64,000 nt of DNA from assembly GCF_014055025.1 (NCBI RefSeq), contig NZ_CP059571.1, forward strand, positions 1,054,001-1,118,000. Reading direction: 5' to 3'. The notes beneath the pieces are model-generated. The model had not been told where the DNA came from, searched no databases, and saw only the letters and a program-made list of their open reading frames with translations. This document shows, piece after piece, positions 35,259 to 43,432 of this stretch; positions within the stretch are counted from its first letter, which is position 1; each line of letters begins with the position of its first letter. A program made the position numbers and the translations under genes. This DNA is from Neisseria bacilliformis (GTDB taxonomy: Bacteria > Pseudomonadota > Gammaproteobacteria > Burkholderiales > Neisseriaceae).

Positions 35259-36302
35259 ATGAAAATGAAAGCAGCAGTGGTAACCGCCGCAAGCGACGGC
35301 AATGTTGAAATCGTCGAACGTGACATCCGCCCGATTCAGAGCGGCGAAGCCTTGGTGGAAGTGGAATACTGCGGCGTGTGCCACACCGATTTGCACGTGG
35401 CCGCCGGTGATTACGGCAAAAAGCCCGGCCGCGTGCTCGGCCATGAGGGCATCGGCATTGTGAAGGAAGTTGCGCCCGACGTGAAAAACCTGAAACCGGG
35501 CGATCGTGTGAGCATTGCCTGGCTGTTTGCCAGCTGCGGTTCGTGCGAATACTGCGTGAGCGGCCGCGAAACCTTCTGCCGCAGCGTGCTCAACGCGGGC
35601 TACACCGCCGACGGCGGTATGGCGACGCACTGCATCGTGGACGCCGACTATGCGGTGAAAGTGCCCGACGGCCTCGACCCCGCCCAAGCCAGCAGCATCA
35701 CCTGCGCGGGCGTTACCACTTATAAAGCCATCAAGGTTTCCGGCGTGCGCCCGGGGCAGTGGATTGCCATTTACGGCGCGGGCGGCTTGGGCAACTTGGC
35801 CGTGCAGTATGCGAAAAAAGTGTTCGGCGCGCACGTGGTCGCGGTGGACATCAACGACGACAAACTCGCGCTGGCCAAGGAAGTGGGCGCGGATTTCACC
35901 GTGAATCCGCTCAAAGAAGACGCGGCCAAAGCCATTCAGGAAAAAACCGGCGGCGCACATGCCGCGGTGGTAACCGCCGTGTCCCGCGCCGCGTTCAATT
36001 CCGCCGTGGACTGCCTGCGCGCCTGCGGCCGCCTCGTGGCCGTCGGCCTGCCGCCCGAAATGATGGATTTGTCCATCCCGCGCCTGGTGCTCGACGGCAT
36101 CGAAGTGGTCGGCTCGCTGGTGGGCACGCGCGAAGACTTGGTCGAAGCCTTCCAATTCGGCGCGGAAGGACTGGTTGTGCCCAAAGTGCAGCTGCGCAAG
36201 CTGGACGAAGCCAACGCCATTTTCCAAGAAATGCGCGACGGCAAAATCCAGGGTCGCATGGTGATTGACATGAAAGCCTGCGGCTGCGGACACGCGCACT
36301 GA
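35259..36302 (+). CDS. adhP: Zinc-dependent alcohol dehydrogenase, AdhP type
   Basis: A 347-residue medium-chain dehydrogenase. Catalytic zinc ligands are in GVCHTDLH and LGHEGIG, structural zinc cysteines in [15 protein letters not shown], and the NAD loop is [16 protein letters not shown]. It interconverts primary alcohols and aldehydes. The C-terminus ends ACGCGHAH, an extra Cys/His tail beyond the usual end. ATG 35259 follows ACAACAGGAGTATCGTC. A strong intrinsic terminator follows at 36331, so it is monocistronic. Confidence 0.92.
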   Translation: MKMKAAVVTAASDGNVEIVERDIRPIQSGEALVEVEYCGVCHTDLHVAAGDYGKKPGRVLGHEGIGIVKEVAPDVKNLKPGDRVSIAWLFASCGSCEYCVSGRETFCRSVLNAGYTADGGMATHCIVDADYAVKVPDGLDPAQASSITCAGVTTYKAIKVSGVRPGQWIAIYGAGGLGNLAVQYAKKVFGAHVVAVDINDDKLALAKEVGADFTVNPLKEDAAKAIQEKTGGAHAAVVTAVSRAAFNSAVDCLRACGRLVAVGLPPEMMDLSIPRLVLDGIEVVGSLVGTREDLVEAFQFGAEGLVVPKVQLRKLDEANAIFQEMRDGKIQGRMVIDMKACGCGHAH

Positions 36303-36330
36303 CGGCAGTCTGCCGCACGGCCGGTGTTTG

Positions 36331-36384
36331 AGGCCGTCTGAAAAACGGGGCGGGATGTTCCGCCCCGTTTTTTTCAGACGGCCT
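36331..36384 (+). terminator. Nested terminator after adhP
   Basis: Outer arms are a DUS inverted pair; inner arms AAAAACGGGGCGG and CCGCCCCGTTTTT form a second perfect stem with a T-run. Very strong intrinsic terminator. Confidence 0.9.
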
Positions 36385-36544
36385 TTCTGTCTTTACACGG
36401 ATAAGCCCCCGGGTGCAGAATGAAACGGCAAACTTTATCTCAAACAAACAGGCCGTCTGAAAGCGCGGCTTCGGCATAGCGAAAACCCGTTTCCAGCCTG
36501 TTTCCCGTTTTTCAGACGGCCTCAACGCAAACAAGGAGCCTGAT

Positions 36545-37519
36545 ATGGATTTGAAACGACGAGAATTTTTAAAAATCACCGCCGCGCTGGCCGCCGCCGG
36601 TGCCGCCCCCGTGCTGCGGGCGGCGGGCAAAGAGGCGTTCACTGTTTACGGCGCGCCCGCCATGCCCAGCGTAACCATCGCCGTGGCGGCGCAGCAGGGG
36701 CAGTTGGCCAAACAGGCCGATGTGTCGCTGAAAATCTGGCGTTCGCCCGACCAGCTTCGCGCGGGCGTGGCGAGCGGGCAGTTTAAAGTGATGATGAGCC
36801 CGAGCAATGTCGGCGCGAACCTGCGCAACCAAGGCCGCAAAGTGGGCATGGTGAACATCCTCACCAACGGCATCACGCAGCTGGTGTGCAAACAAACCAT
36901 CGCCGCGCCGCAGGATTTGGCGGGCAAAAAAGTGATTTTGCCGTTTAAAAACGACATGCCAGACATCGTTTTGCAGTCGCTGTTGAAAAAACTCAAAATC
37001 GACGCAAGCAAAGTGTCGCTCACTTATGCCGCCACGCCCGCCGAAGCCGTGGGGCTGTTTTTGGGCAAAGACTACCACGCCGCCGTATTGCCCGAGCCGA
37101 TGGCCAGCGCGTGCATTCTGCGCGGCAAAGTCATGGGCGCAAACATCGTGCGCGGCTTTGATCTGGTGAAGGCTTGGGGGCAGGCGTTCAATACCAAGCC
37201 GCTGATTCCGATGGCGGGCATCATCGCCGACGAAGCCTATTTCCGCGCACACAAAGCGCAGTTCGACACCTTCCATCAAGACCTGAAAAACGCCCTCGCG
37301 TGGATCAACGCCAACCGCCAGAGCGCGGCCAAAATCGGCAAAAACTACCTGCCCGCGCCCGAACCCGCGCTGGTGATGGGCTTGGACGGCGCAAGGCTCA
37401 CCGTTACCAAAGCATCGGAAATCAAAAACGAAATCCTGCATTTTTACGAAATCCTGATGCAGTTCAACCCCAAACTCTTGGGTGGCAAAATGCCGGATAA
37501 CGGGTTCTTCCTCGCCTAA
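36545..37519 (+). CDS. Tat-exported ABC-type substrate-binding protein (NMT1/SsuA-like)
   Basis: A 324-residue periplasmic-binding protein. The N-terminus LKRREFLKITAALAAAGAA is a Tat signal (twin arginines at 5-6). The mature part follows the NMT1/SsuA/TauA fold: PSVTIAVAAQQGQLAK, MMSPSNVGANLRNQGRKVG, DLAGKKVILPFKNDMPDIV and AAVLPEPMASACIL. Related proteins bind sulfonates, nitrate or thiamine precursors; no permease or ATPase gene is next to it, so the ligand is unknown. ATG 36545 follows AAGGAGCCTGAT. Ends in a DUS terminator. Confidence 0.82.
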   Translation: MDLKRREFLKITAALAAAGAAPVLRAAGKEAFTVYGAPAMPSVTIAVAAQQGQLAKQADVSLKIWRSPDQLRAGVASGQFKVMMSPSNVGANLRNQGRKVGMVNILTNGITQLVCKQTIAAPQDLAGKKVILPFKNDMPDIVLQSLLKKLKIDASKVSLTYAATPAEAVGLFLGKDYHAAVLPEPMASACILRGKVMGANIVRGFDLVKAWGQAFNTKPLIPMAGIIADEAYFRAHKAQFDTFHQDLKNALAWINANRQSAAKIGKNYLPAPEPALVMGLDGARLTVTKASEIKNEILHFYEILMQFNPKLLGGKMPDNGFFLA

Positions 37520-37535
37520 GCGGTATATCCGGCAA

Positions 37536-37576
37536 GAGGCCGTCTGAAAACCGGTAAAACGGGTTTTCAGACGGCC
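37536..37576. terminator. DUS inverted-pair terminator
   Basis: GAGGCCGTCTGAAAA and TTTTCAGACGGCC follow the substrate-binding protein gene. Confidence 0.7.
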
Positions 37577-37648
37577 GGCCTCACGCGTTTGCGCCGCCGC
37601 AGCTTCCTGTATCATTGCGCCTTTGCCTGCCGCCAACCCGAGCAAACC

Positions 37649-37819
37649 ATGCCCGCCACCTGCCTCTACCATCCGCTCAACACCCTCAAACCCTTCGGCG
37701 AAAACATTTGGACTGCCGACGGCGGCTTTCAGTGTGATGAAAGCCATGCGGCCGCACCATTGCGGCGGGCGTGCCGCCGTCCGGCGGGAGCGTCTGAAAC
37801 AGGAGACAGAAATGAATGA
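37649..37819 (+). pseudogene. Possible stub of a DUF4336-type gene
   Basis: The frame opens MPATCLYHPLNTLKPFGENI and WTADG, like the N-terminus of DUF4336 metallo-hydrolase-like proteins, but after about 25 residues the sequence becomes GFQCDESHAAAPLRRACRRP and stops within the start of the methyltransferase gene. Probably a remnant left by deletion. Assignment rests on a short match. Confidence 0.35.
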
Positions 37820-38558
37820 AACAAATGCACGCGGCATCCGCCAAGCCCTCGCTCTGTTTCTGCGCCCCGATTTGAATCCCGCCTACCTTGCCGAAGAGAA
37901 CGGCATCTTGCGCTACCTCAACCCCGCCGATTTGGCAGGCGACAACGGCAAATACCAAAAGCTCTACGACCGCCTCGCCCCGCTGTACAACATCGGCGAA
38001 TGGCTGGCGCGGCTGAAATACGGCAACGGCATCGCCAAAATGCGCCGCGAAATGATGCGGCTGATTGACTGGCAAGACGGCGCAAGCGTGCTGTATGTGT
38101 CGGTCGGCACGGGCAACGATTTCCGTTATTTTCCCGATACGGTAAACGCGGGCAGTCTGAAAATCGTCGGTGCGGATTTGTTGCTCGGTATGCTGCGGCG
38201 GGCGCAGAAAACATGGCGGCGGCGGCTTGATTTGTCGTTGGTGCACTGCGCCGCCGAAGATTTGCCCTTTGCCGACAACAGTTTCGACATCGTATTCCAT
38301 GTGGGCGGCATCAATTTCTTTTCCGACAAACGCCGCGCCCTTGCCAAGCCTAGCACACGGCTGATGATTGCCGATGAAACACAGGATTTGATTGAGCAGC
38401 AATACCAAAAAAGCGTGTTCACCCGCGATGCGTATCAAGACCGGCATTTTGATTTGTCCGAAATTGAAAACGCGCTGCCCGATGGCGCAATAGAGCGGCA
38501 AGTGCATATTCTGTGGGACGGGCGGTTTTATGCGATGACGTTTGGTAAGGCAGCCTGA
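37812..38558 (+). CDS. Class I SAM-dependent methyltransferase
   Basis: A 248-residue protein. The SAM loop is VLYVSVGTGNDFRYFP, strand 2 ends VGADLLLGML, and AEDLPFADNSFDIVFHVGGI is the typical post-II region. Where relatives usually have a helix before A-K-P-G-T, this protein runs straight from DKRRALAKPSTRLMI, a likely in-frame deletion of eight or nine residues. ATG 37812 follows CAGGAGACAGAA. The stop TGA belongs to a Kingella-dialect uptake sequence (AGGCAGCCTGAA). Substrate unknown. Confidence 0.75.
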   Translation: MNETNARGIRQALALFLRPDLNPAYLAEENGILRYLNPADLAGDNGKYQKLYDRLAPLYNIGEWLARLKYGNGIAKMRREMMRLIDWQDGASVLYVSVGTGNDFRYFPDTVNAGSLKIVGADLLLGMLRRAQKTWRRRLDLSLVHCAAEDLPFADNSFDIVFHVGGINFFSDKRRALAKPSTRLMIADETQDLIEQQYQKSVFTRDAYQDRHFDLSEIENALPDGAIERQVHILWDGRFYAMTFGKAA

Positions 38559-38606
38559 AACCTTTGCAAAACCTGAAATCAAACCGGAAATAGTCAGTTC
38601 TCCGTC

Positions 38607-38714
38607 ATTCCCGCGCGGGCGGGAATCTTGCTTAATTTTAAGCAGTAGTTTGTTTTTGCAATCACTTTTTAATATCAAATAAGATTCCCGCCTGCGCGGG
38701 AATGACGGCATTTC
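38607..38714. repeat. dRS3-bounded intergenic unit, longer insert
   Basis: dRS3 copies at 38607-38626 and 38695-38714 flank 68 bp, about ten longer than the other three units. Confidence 0.85.
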
Positions 38715-38717
38715 TTA

Positions 38718-38746
38718 TTTTTAGCTTCGCAACTGCGCTGCGCAGG
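38718..38746 (+). repeat. Direct repeat left of the hydrolase gene
   Basis: TTTTTAGCTTCGCAACTGCG followed by CTGCGCAGG. The same core, TTTTAGCTTCGCAACTGCGC, occurs at 39691-39711, just after the hydrolase gene. Confidence 0.75.
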
Positions 38747-38782
38747 CACCTCCATTTCCCCTTTTTATTCCGAGTACCAATC

Positions 38783-39646
38783 ATGCAGCCCACTATCCTC
38801 CCCACCCAAATCCCCGCCTCCATTGCCGCCGCGCTACGCCAACTCGGCGCAGGCATCAACCCGCCCGCAACCGCGCAGCTTTATGCCCCGCTGCAACCGC
38901 GCGAGCCATACGCCGCCGCAGCCGTTACCCGCAACCAAGCCTTCGGCAGCCACCCGCTGCAATGCCTTGATGTTTTTGCGCCCGCGCAATCCGGCAACAC
39001 ACCGCGCCCCATATTGCTGTTTGTGCACGGTGGCGGCTTTATCCGTGGCGACAAGCGCGATGCAGACAGCCCGTTTTACGACAACATCATGCTCTGGGCG
39101 GCAGGCAGCGGATTGCTGGGCATCAATATCAACTATCGGCTTGCCCCCGAATATCCGTGGCCCGCAGCCCAACAGGATATTGCCGCCGCCCTGCTGTGGA
39201 TACAAAGCCACGCTGCCGCGCACGGCGGCGACCCGCAACGCATCATCTTATGCGGGCATTCCGCAGGCGCGGCGCACATCGCCCAATACCTTGCCCACCC
39301 CACGCTGCGTTTGGGCAACGACGGCGTGCGCGGCGCAATATTGGTTTCAGGCATTTACGACACCGTAGCATTTGGCGACAACCCCGCCCGCCGCGCCTAC
39401 TTTGGCAGCGACCCCGCCCAAATCGCCGCCCGTTCCGCCCAAGCAGGGCTGATACAGTGCGGCATGCCGCTGCTGATTGCCTGCGCCGAACTTGACCCGC
39501 CCGAGTTCCGCCAACAGGCAGCTCTGCTGGGCGCACCGTATTATCTGCTGACGGGGCACAGCCATATGTCGGATATATTTGCCGTCAATACGGGCGATAC
39601 CGCCTTGTCTGACCTGATGCAGGCGTTTATTGCCGAACACGTTTAA
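38783..39646 (+). CDS. Alpha/beta hydrolase of the HSL/esterase type
   Basis: A 287-residue hydrolase. The oxyanion motif HGGGFIRGDKRD (near residue 82) and nucleophile elbow GHSAGAAH identify the hormone-sensitive-lipase-like esterases; ACAELDPPEFR and TGHSHMSDIF carry the acid and histidine. Substrate unknown, possibly small esters. ATG 38783 is the first in-frame ATG outside the flanking repeat. It is bracketed by direct repeats and followed by a Kingella-dialect uptake sequence at 39665, signs of a transferred cassette. Confidence 0.85.
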   Translation: MQPTILPTQIPASIAAALRQLGAGINPPATAQLYAPLQPREPYAAAAVTRNQAFGSHPLQCLDVFAPAQSGNTPRPILLFVHGGGFIRGDKRDADSPFYDNIMLWAAGSGLLGININYRLAPEYPWPAAQQDIAAALLWIQSHAAAHGGDPQRIILCGHSAGAAHIAQYLAHPTLRLGNDGVRGAILVSGIYDTVAFGDNPARRAYFGSDPAQIAARSAQAGLIQCGMPLLIACAELDPPEFRQQAALLGAPYYLLTGHSHMSDIFAVNTGDTALSDLMQAFIAEHV

Positions 39647-39690
39647 CAAAGGAAGACTGTTTTTAGGCAGCCTGAAAGCCTGTTTTCTGC

Positions 39691-39723
39691 TTTTAGCTTC
39701 GCAACTGCGCTACGCTACGCAGG
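39691..39723 (+). repeat. Direct repeat right of the hydrolase gene
   Basis: TTTTAGCTTCGCAACTGCGC followed by TACGCTACGCAGG and running directly into a standard AG-DUS. Confidence 0.75.
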
Positions 39724-39780
39724 CCGTCTGAAAGCCGCCCCGACGCCGCTGAAACCATTTTGATAAAAGAAAACCAAACC

Positions 39781-40203
39781 ATGAAAATCACCAAAATCTT
39801 CACATTCGACTCGTCGCACCTGCTCGACGGGCACGACGGCAAATGCAAAAACCTGCACGGCCACACCTACCGCCTTGAAATCACGGTTTCAGACGACCTG
39901 ATTTGCGGCGGGGCGAAAGACGGCATGGTGATGGATTTTGCCGACCTCAAAACCATCGCCGAGCGCGAAATCATCGCGCCGTTCGACCACGCCTTTCTTT
40001 ACCATGCCGACAACGCGCGCGAGTGCCAAATCGCCGCGCTGTTGGAAGGCTGGCAGATGAAAACCCTGCGCCTGCCTTGCCGCACCACCGCCGAAAACAT
40101 GGCCGCCGAAATCTATGGCCGTCTGAAAGCGGCGGGCGTGAACGTGTGCAGCGTCAAATTATGGGAAACACCCACTTCGTGTGCGGAATTTGAAGGAGCA
40201 TAA
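39781..40203 (+). CDS. queD: 6-carboxy-5,6,7,8-tetrahydropterin synthase QueD
   Basis: A 140-residue T-fold protein. Zinc histidines are in FDSSHLLDGHDGKCKNLHGHTY, and MVMDFADLK, FDHAFLYH and WETPTSCAEF are family motifs. It converts dihydroneopterin triphosphate to CPH4 in the queuosine pathway. ATG 39781 follows AACCAAACC; a weaker site than its neighbours. A DUS encodes GRLKAAG near residue 117. Followed after three bases by the DUF1304 gene and then queE, a clear operon. Confidence 0.93.
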   Translation: MKITKIFTFDSSHLLDGHDGKCKNLHGHTYRLEITVSDDLICGGAKDGMVMDFADLKTIAEREIIAPFDHAFLYHADNARECQIAALLEGWQMKTLRLPCRTTAENMAAEIYGRLKAAGVNVCSVKLWETPTSCAEFEGA

Positions 40204-40206
40204 ACA

Positions 40207-40578
40207 ATGAAATTATTAGGCACGATTCTCACGCTCTTGGTGGCGGCGGAACATTTTTACATCGCATGGCTGGAAATGACGCAAGTGCCCAGCGAAAAAG
40301 TGGCACAAACTTTCGGTATGCCTTACGAATTTTTGGAACAAAAGCGCGTGCAGACCATGTTTTCCAATCAGGGGCTGTATAACGGCTTTCTCGCCGTCGC
40401 GCTGGTGTGGGCGCAGTTTGCCGCGCCCGATAACGCCGTTTACGGCGCAACCGTGCTGTTTCTCGGTTTTGTTTTAATCGCCGCCGCATGGGGCACGTTT
40501 ACCACCGGCAACAAAGGCATTCTGCTCAAACAGGGCCTGCCTGCCGCGCTGGCCGCCGCAGCCGTGGTGTTCGCATGA
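40207..40578 (+). CDS. DUF1304 membrane protein within the que operon
   Basis: A 123-residue protein with four hydrophobic segments (LGTILTLLVAAEHFYIAWLE; NGFLAVALVWAQFAA; YGATVLFLGFVLIAAAWG; GLPAALAAAAVVFA). The motif EHFYIAWLEM and FSNQGLYNGFLA are typical of DUF1304. Function unknown. It starts three bases after the queD stop and its TGA overlaps the queE ATG, so it is translationally coupled with both. Confidence 0.88.
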   Translation: MKLLGTILTLLVAAEHFYIAWLEMTQVPSEKVAQTFGMPYEFLEQKRVQTMFSNQGLYNGFLAVALVWAQFAAPDNAVYGATVLFLGFVLIAAAWGTFTTGNKGILLKQGLPAALAAAAVVFA

Positions 40579-41213
40579 CGCGCATCGACCTTGCCCCTGC
40601 CGACCCGCAATACCGCATCGTCGAAATTTTCGAGAGCTTGCAGGGAGAGGGCTGGAACACGGGCATGCCTGCCATATTCGTGCGGCTGGGTAAATGCAAT
40701 CTGGCCTGCTCGTGGTGCGACACCGACTATCTGAAATTCAGCATGATGCCGCTTTCCGAAATCTTAGGCCGTCTGAAAAACTACACCGCCCGCAACATCA
40801 TCATCACGGGCGGCGAGCCGACCATCCAGCCGCATTTGAACACGCTGCTGGACGCGCTCAAAAACGCCGGCTACCGGCTCTGCATCGAAACCAACGGCCT
40901 CAACCCCGCGCCGCCGCAAATCGACTATGTGGCCGCCAGCCCCAAAGCATGCTACGCCGCCAAATACGAAAAAAGCTGTATTGCCGCCGCCGACGAAGTG
41001 CGGATTGTGGCCGACGGCGATGTCATCTCGTTTTGCGAAGCGCTGGAACAAAAAATCCGCGCCCGCCGCTACTACCTTTCGCCCTGCGAACAAAACGGCG
41101 CGATGAACATCTACGACACCATCCGCCAAATCGGTATCTTAAACAGCCGCCCCGACGCGCCCGTGCATTGGCAGTTGAGCGTGCAGACGCACAAATGGGC
41201 GGGGATAGAGTAG
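40575..41213 (+). CDS. queE: 7-carboxy-7-deazaguanine synthase QueE (radical SAM)
   Basis: A 212-residue radical SAM enzyme converting CPH4 to CDG, the substrate of QueC. The cluster motif is CNLACSWCD (C-x3-C-x2-C), followed by IITGGEPTIQP and CIETNGLNPAP. ATG 40575 overlaps the DUF1304 stop (ATGA), which fixes the start. A DUS encodes ILGRLKNY within the protein. It needs a [4Fe-4S] cluster from the Isc system. Closed by a strong hairpin terminator at 41282. Confidence 0.93.
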   Translation: MTRIDLAPADPQYRIVEIFESLQGEGWNTGMPAIFVRLGKCNLACSWCDTDYLKFSMMPLSEILGRLKNYTARNIIITGGEPTIQPHLNTLLDALKNAGYRLCIETNGLNPAPPQIDYVAASPKACYAAKYEKSCIAAADEVRIVADGDVISFCEALEQKIRARRYYLSPCEQNGAMNIYDTIRQIGILNSRPDAPVHWQLSVQTHKWAGIE

Positions 41214-41281
41214 GGGCGTTCTTAATATTTGGGGTTGACGTAGATTAGCCCTAAATTCCACACCAATCCCGCAGGATTTTA

Positions 41282-41330
41282 GGGGCTGACGTAGCCTAGC
41301 ATAACTGCTAATCGTCAGCCCCTTTCTTTT
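41282..41330 (+). terminator. Intrinsic terminator after queE
   Basis: GGGGCTGACG (41282-41291) and CGTCAGCCCC (41313-41322) form a perfect 10-bp stem followed by TTTCTTTTTG. The upstream GGGTTGACGTAGATTAGCCC (41230) is an imperfect duplicate of the left arm region. Confidence 0.85.
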
Positions 41331-41404
41331 TGATGTAACGAATTATGTGAAGGCATAAAGTCTTTATCTGAAATATTATACAATTTTTTTACTATAATTG
41401 ATTT

Positions 41405-41950
41405 TTAGAATTCATCATGTAGTTTTTCCTTTATTTTGGGCTGGTTGGAAAATATCTCTGAAATAATGCCAACTACCCGATTTCTTTCACCATAACCATA
41501 AAGTTGCACTAGTAAGTTTATCAGATAATCTGTAACATCTATTGATTTTCTAGCATTCTTCACTGAATTATTTTTTGCAACAGCACTATAAATTAAGAGC
41601 TTATTGGACTCTAAAAATGTTTTACAGTTTTTTGAGGAGAATTCTACCATCCGGTATTCAGGTAAAGCTGTTATTTCTCCTTTAGGGTTATTGGTTTTAT
41701 CCAAGTAGGCAAAACCGTTATTGTCCCTCATAAATACCAACACTTCTTTGGTGAACTCATCATACATATTATGATAATCTTCCCATTTTTTTCTATGTTC
41801 TTCGGAATTGTCAGTCATTCGAGGACTGCGGATGCGGGTTTCCCCACAGATACTGTTAGGTGTCTCTCTGCTATAGAATACAACTTTTGCCAATGCAGTA
41901 TCTGTCATGAAAAATAACATTATGGTGATGACGGGATAAAGTTTATTCAT
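41405..41950 (-). CDS. AT-rich secreted protein of unknown function
   Basis: A 181-residue protein. ATG 41950 follows AAGGGTTGAAA. The signal peptide is MNKLYPVITIMLFFMTDTAL and cleavage after ALA is likely. The mature part has two cysteines (NSICGETR and SKNCKTF) and is charged and helical (EEHRKKWEDYHNMYDEFTKE). The gene is markedly AT-rich with rare-type codons for this genome and contains no DUS, indicating recent acquisition. It follows the 37-residue gene by about 20 bases on the same strand. It could be an immunity or accessory protein; no family recognised. Confidence 0.65.
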   Translation of the reverse strand: MNKLYPVITIMLFFMTDTALAKVVFYSRETPNSICGETRIRSPRMTDNSEEHRKKWEDYHNMYDEFTKEVLVFMRDNNGFAYLDKTNNPKGEITALPEYRMVEFSSKNCKTFLESNKLLIYSAVAKNNSVKNARKSIDVTDYLINLLVQLYGYGERNRVVGIISEIFSNQPKIKEKLHDEF

Positions 41951-41972
41951 TTTCAACCCTTATTTGTAGAAA

Positions 41973-42086
41973 TTATTGTTTTTGTATAGTTGTCTCCTTG
42001 TGCAGGCCGCCGCCGGCTGAATTGGAATAGTAGGCGCGGATAAATTTGCCACGGATTTTATCTTGTTCTTTGCAGGGTTGGGACAT
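41973..42086 (-). CDS. 37-residue small protein or truncated gene start
   Basis: ATG 42086 follows an excellent ribosome site (AAAGGAGTATGTT). The peptide begins MSQPCKEQDKIRGKFIRAYY and ends SNSAGGGLHKETTIQKQ. The conserved-looking beginning with an abrupt polar tail suggests the 5' end of a larger gene lost by deletion. It leads the AT-rich secreted-protein gene in a two-gene unit. About 170 bases separate it from divergent hflX, holding an AT-rich promoter region. Confidence 0.5.
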   Translation of the reverse strand: MSQPCKEQDKIRGKFIRAYYSNSAGGGLHKETTIQKQ

Positions 42087-42253
42087 AACATACTCCTTTG
42101 GTTGGTAAGGATAAATATCGAATTCATATTACTCCTTTTTATTTAATATCGAAATATCAATCAAATATCATTTGCTAAAATTTACACGAAATCTGCCGTT
42201 CAGACAGCCTTTGCCGTATCATCGCGGACAAACCCGAAATCCGAGGAAAGCCA

Positions 42254-43432
42254 GTGTCCAAACAGCCCGATAAATCCTTAAGCAAACCCGAACGCATCAT
42301 GCTGGTCGGCATGATGCTCGATGCCGACTACACCGGCGCGAACGAAAGCCGCGAACGCGCCTTTGCCGCTGCAATGGCCGAAGCGGAAGAACTTGTCTGC
42401 GCCACCGGAGGCGAACTCGTCTGCCGCCAAACCGCCAAACGCGACCGCGCCCATCCCGCCCTGTTTGTCGGCACCGGCAAGGCCGAAGAATTGGCGCAGG
42501 CCGTGAGCGAACAACAAATCGACTTGGCCGTGTTCAATCACGAACTCACCCCCACCCAGGAGCGCAATCTCGAAAAAGCCCTGCAATGCCGCGTGCTCGA
42601 CCGCGTCGGCCTGATATTGGCCATTTTTGCCCAAAGGGCGCAAAGCCAGGAAGGGCGATTACAGGTCGAACTGGCGCAGCTGACCCACCTTTCCGGCCGC
42701 CTCGTGCGCGGCTACGGCCACCTGCAAAGCCAAAAAGGCGGCATCGGCCTGAAAGGGCCGGGCGAAACCCAGCTCGAAACCGACCGCCGCCTGATCGCAC
42801 AAAAAATCACCGCCCTAAAAAAACGGCTCGAAGCCGTCAAACGGCAGCGCGCCACCCGCCGCAAAGCCCGCCAAAGCGGCAGCCTGCCCACCTTCGCCCT
42901 CGCCGGCTACACCAATACCGGAAAATCCAGCCTGTTCAACCGCCTGACCAAAGCCGACGTCCTCGCCAAAGACCAGCTTTTCGCCACCCTCGACACCACC
43001 GCCCGCCGCCTCTACCTCGCTCCCGGAACCGAAGTCATCCTCACCGACACCGTCGGCTTCGTGCGCGACCTGCCGCACAGCCTCGTCGCCGCCTTCTCCG
43101 CCACTCTCGAAGAAACCGCGCTCGCCGACCTCATCCTGCACGTCATCGACGCCTCCCGCCCCGATCACGAACGCCAGGCCGACGACGTCAACCGCGTACT
43201 CGAAGAAATCGGCGCGGGCGACATCCCCCGCCTGCTCGTGTACAACAAAACCGACCTCCTGCCCGCAGACAGCCGCCCCGCCGGCCTCCTGCGCCGAGCC
43301 GACGGCCGCCCCGCCGCCGTCAGCATCTCCGTCAAAACCGGCGCGGGTCTCGAAGACCTGCGCCAAGCCCTCACCGAACTCGCCCTTTCAGACGGCCTCC
43401 GAATGCGGCAGGCAAGACAAGAGGCCGTCTGA
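42254..43432 (+). CDS. hflX: Ribosome-associated GTPase HflX, GTG start
   Basis: A 392-residue GTPase. The N-terminal HflX domain ends in the signature GLKGPGETQLETDRR; the G domain has GYTNTGKSSLFN, DTVGFVRDLPH and VYNKTDLL. HflX splits stalled 70S ribosomes under stress, thematically linked to ArfA in this window. GTG 42254 is chosen because GAGGAAAGCCA precedes it. Its last residues RQEAV and TGA are provided by a DUS. Confidence 0.93.
   Translation: MSKQPDKSLSKPERIMLVGMMLDADYTGANESRERAFAAAMAEAEELVCATGGELVCRQTAKRDRAHPALFVGTGKAEELAQAVSEQQIDLAVFNHELTPTQERNLEKALQCRVLDRVGLILAIFAQRAQSQEGRLQVELAQLTHLSGRLVRGYGHLQSQKGGIGLKGPGETQLETDRRLIAQKITALKKRLEAVKRQRATRRKARQSGSLPTFALAGYTNTGKSSLFNRLTKADVLAKDQLFATLDTTARRLYLAPGTEVILTDTVGFVRDLPHSLVAAFSATLEETALADLILHVIDASRPDHERQADDVNRVLEEIGAGDIPRLLVYNKTDLLPADSRPAGLLRRADGRPAAVSISVKTGAGLEDLRQALTELALSDGLRMRQARQEAV

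Noticed and set aside
39724-39780. preQ1 riboswitch upstream of queD
   Set aside because: The leader is DUS and direct-repeat DNA; no preQ1 aptamer pattern was seen.
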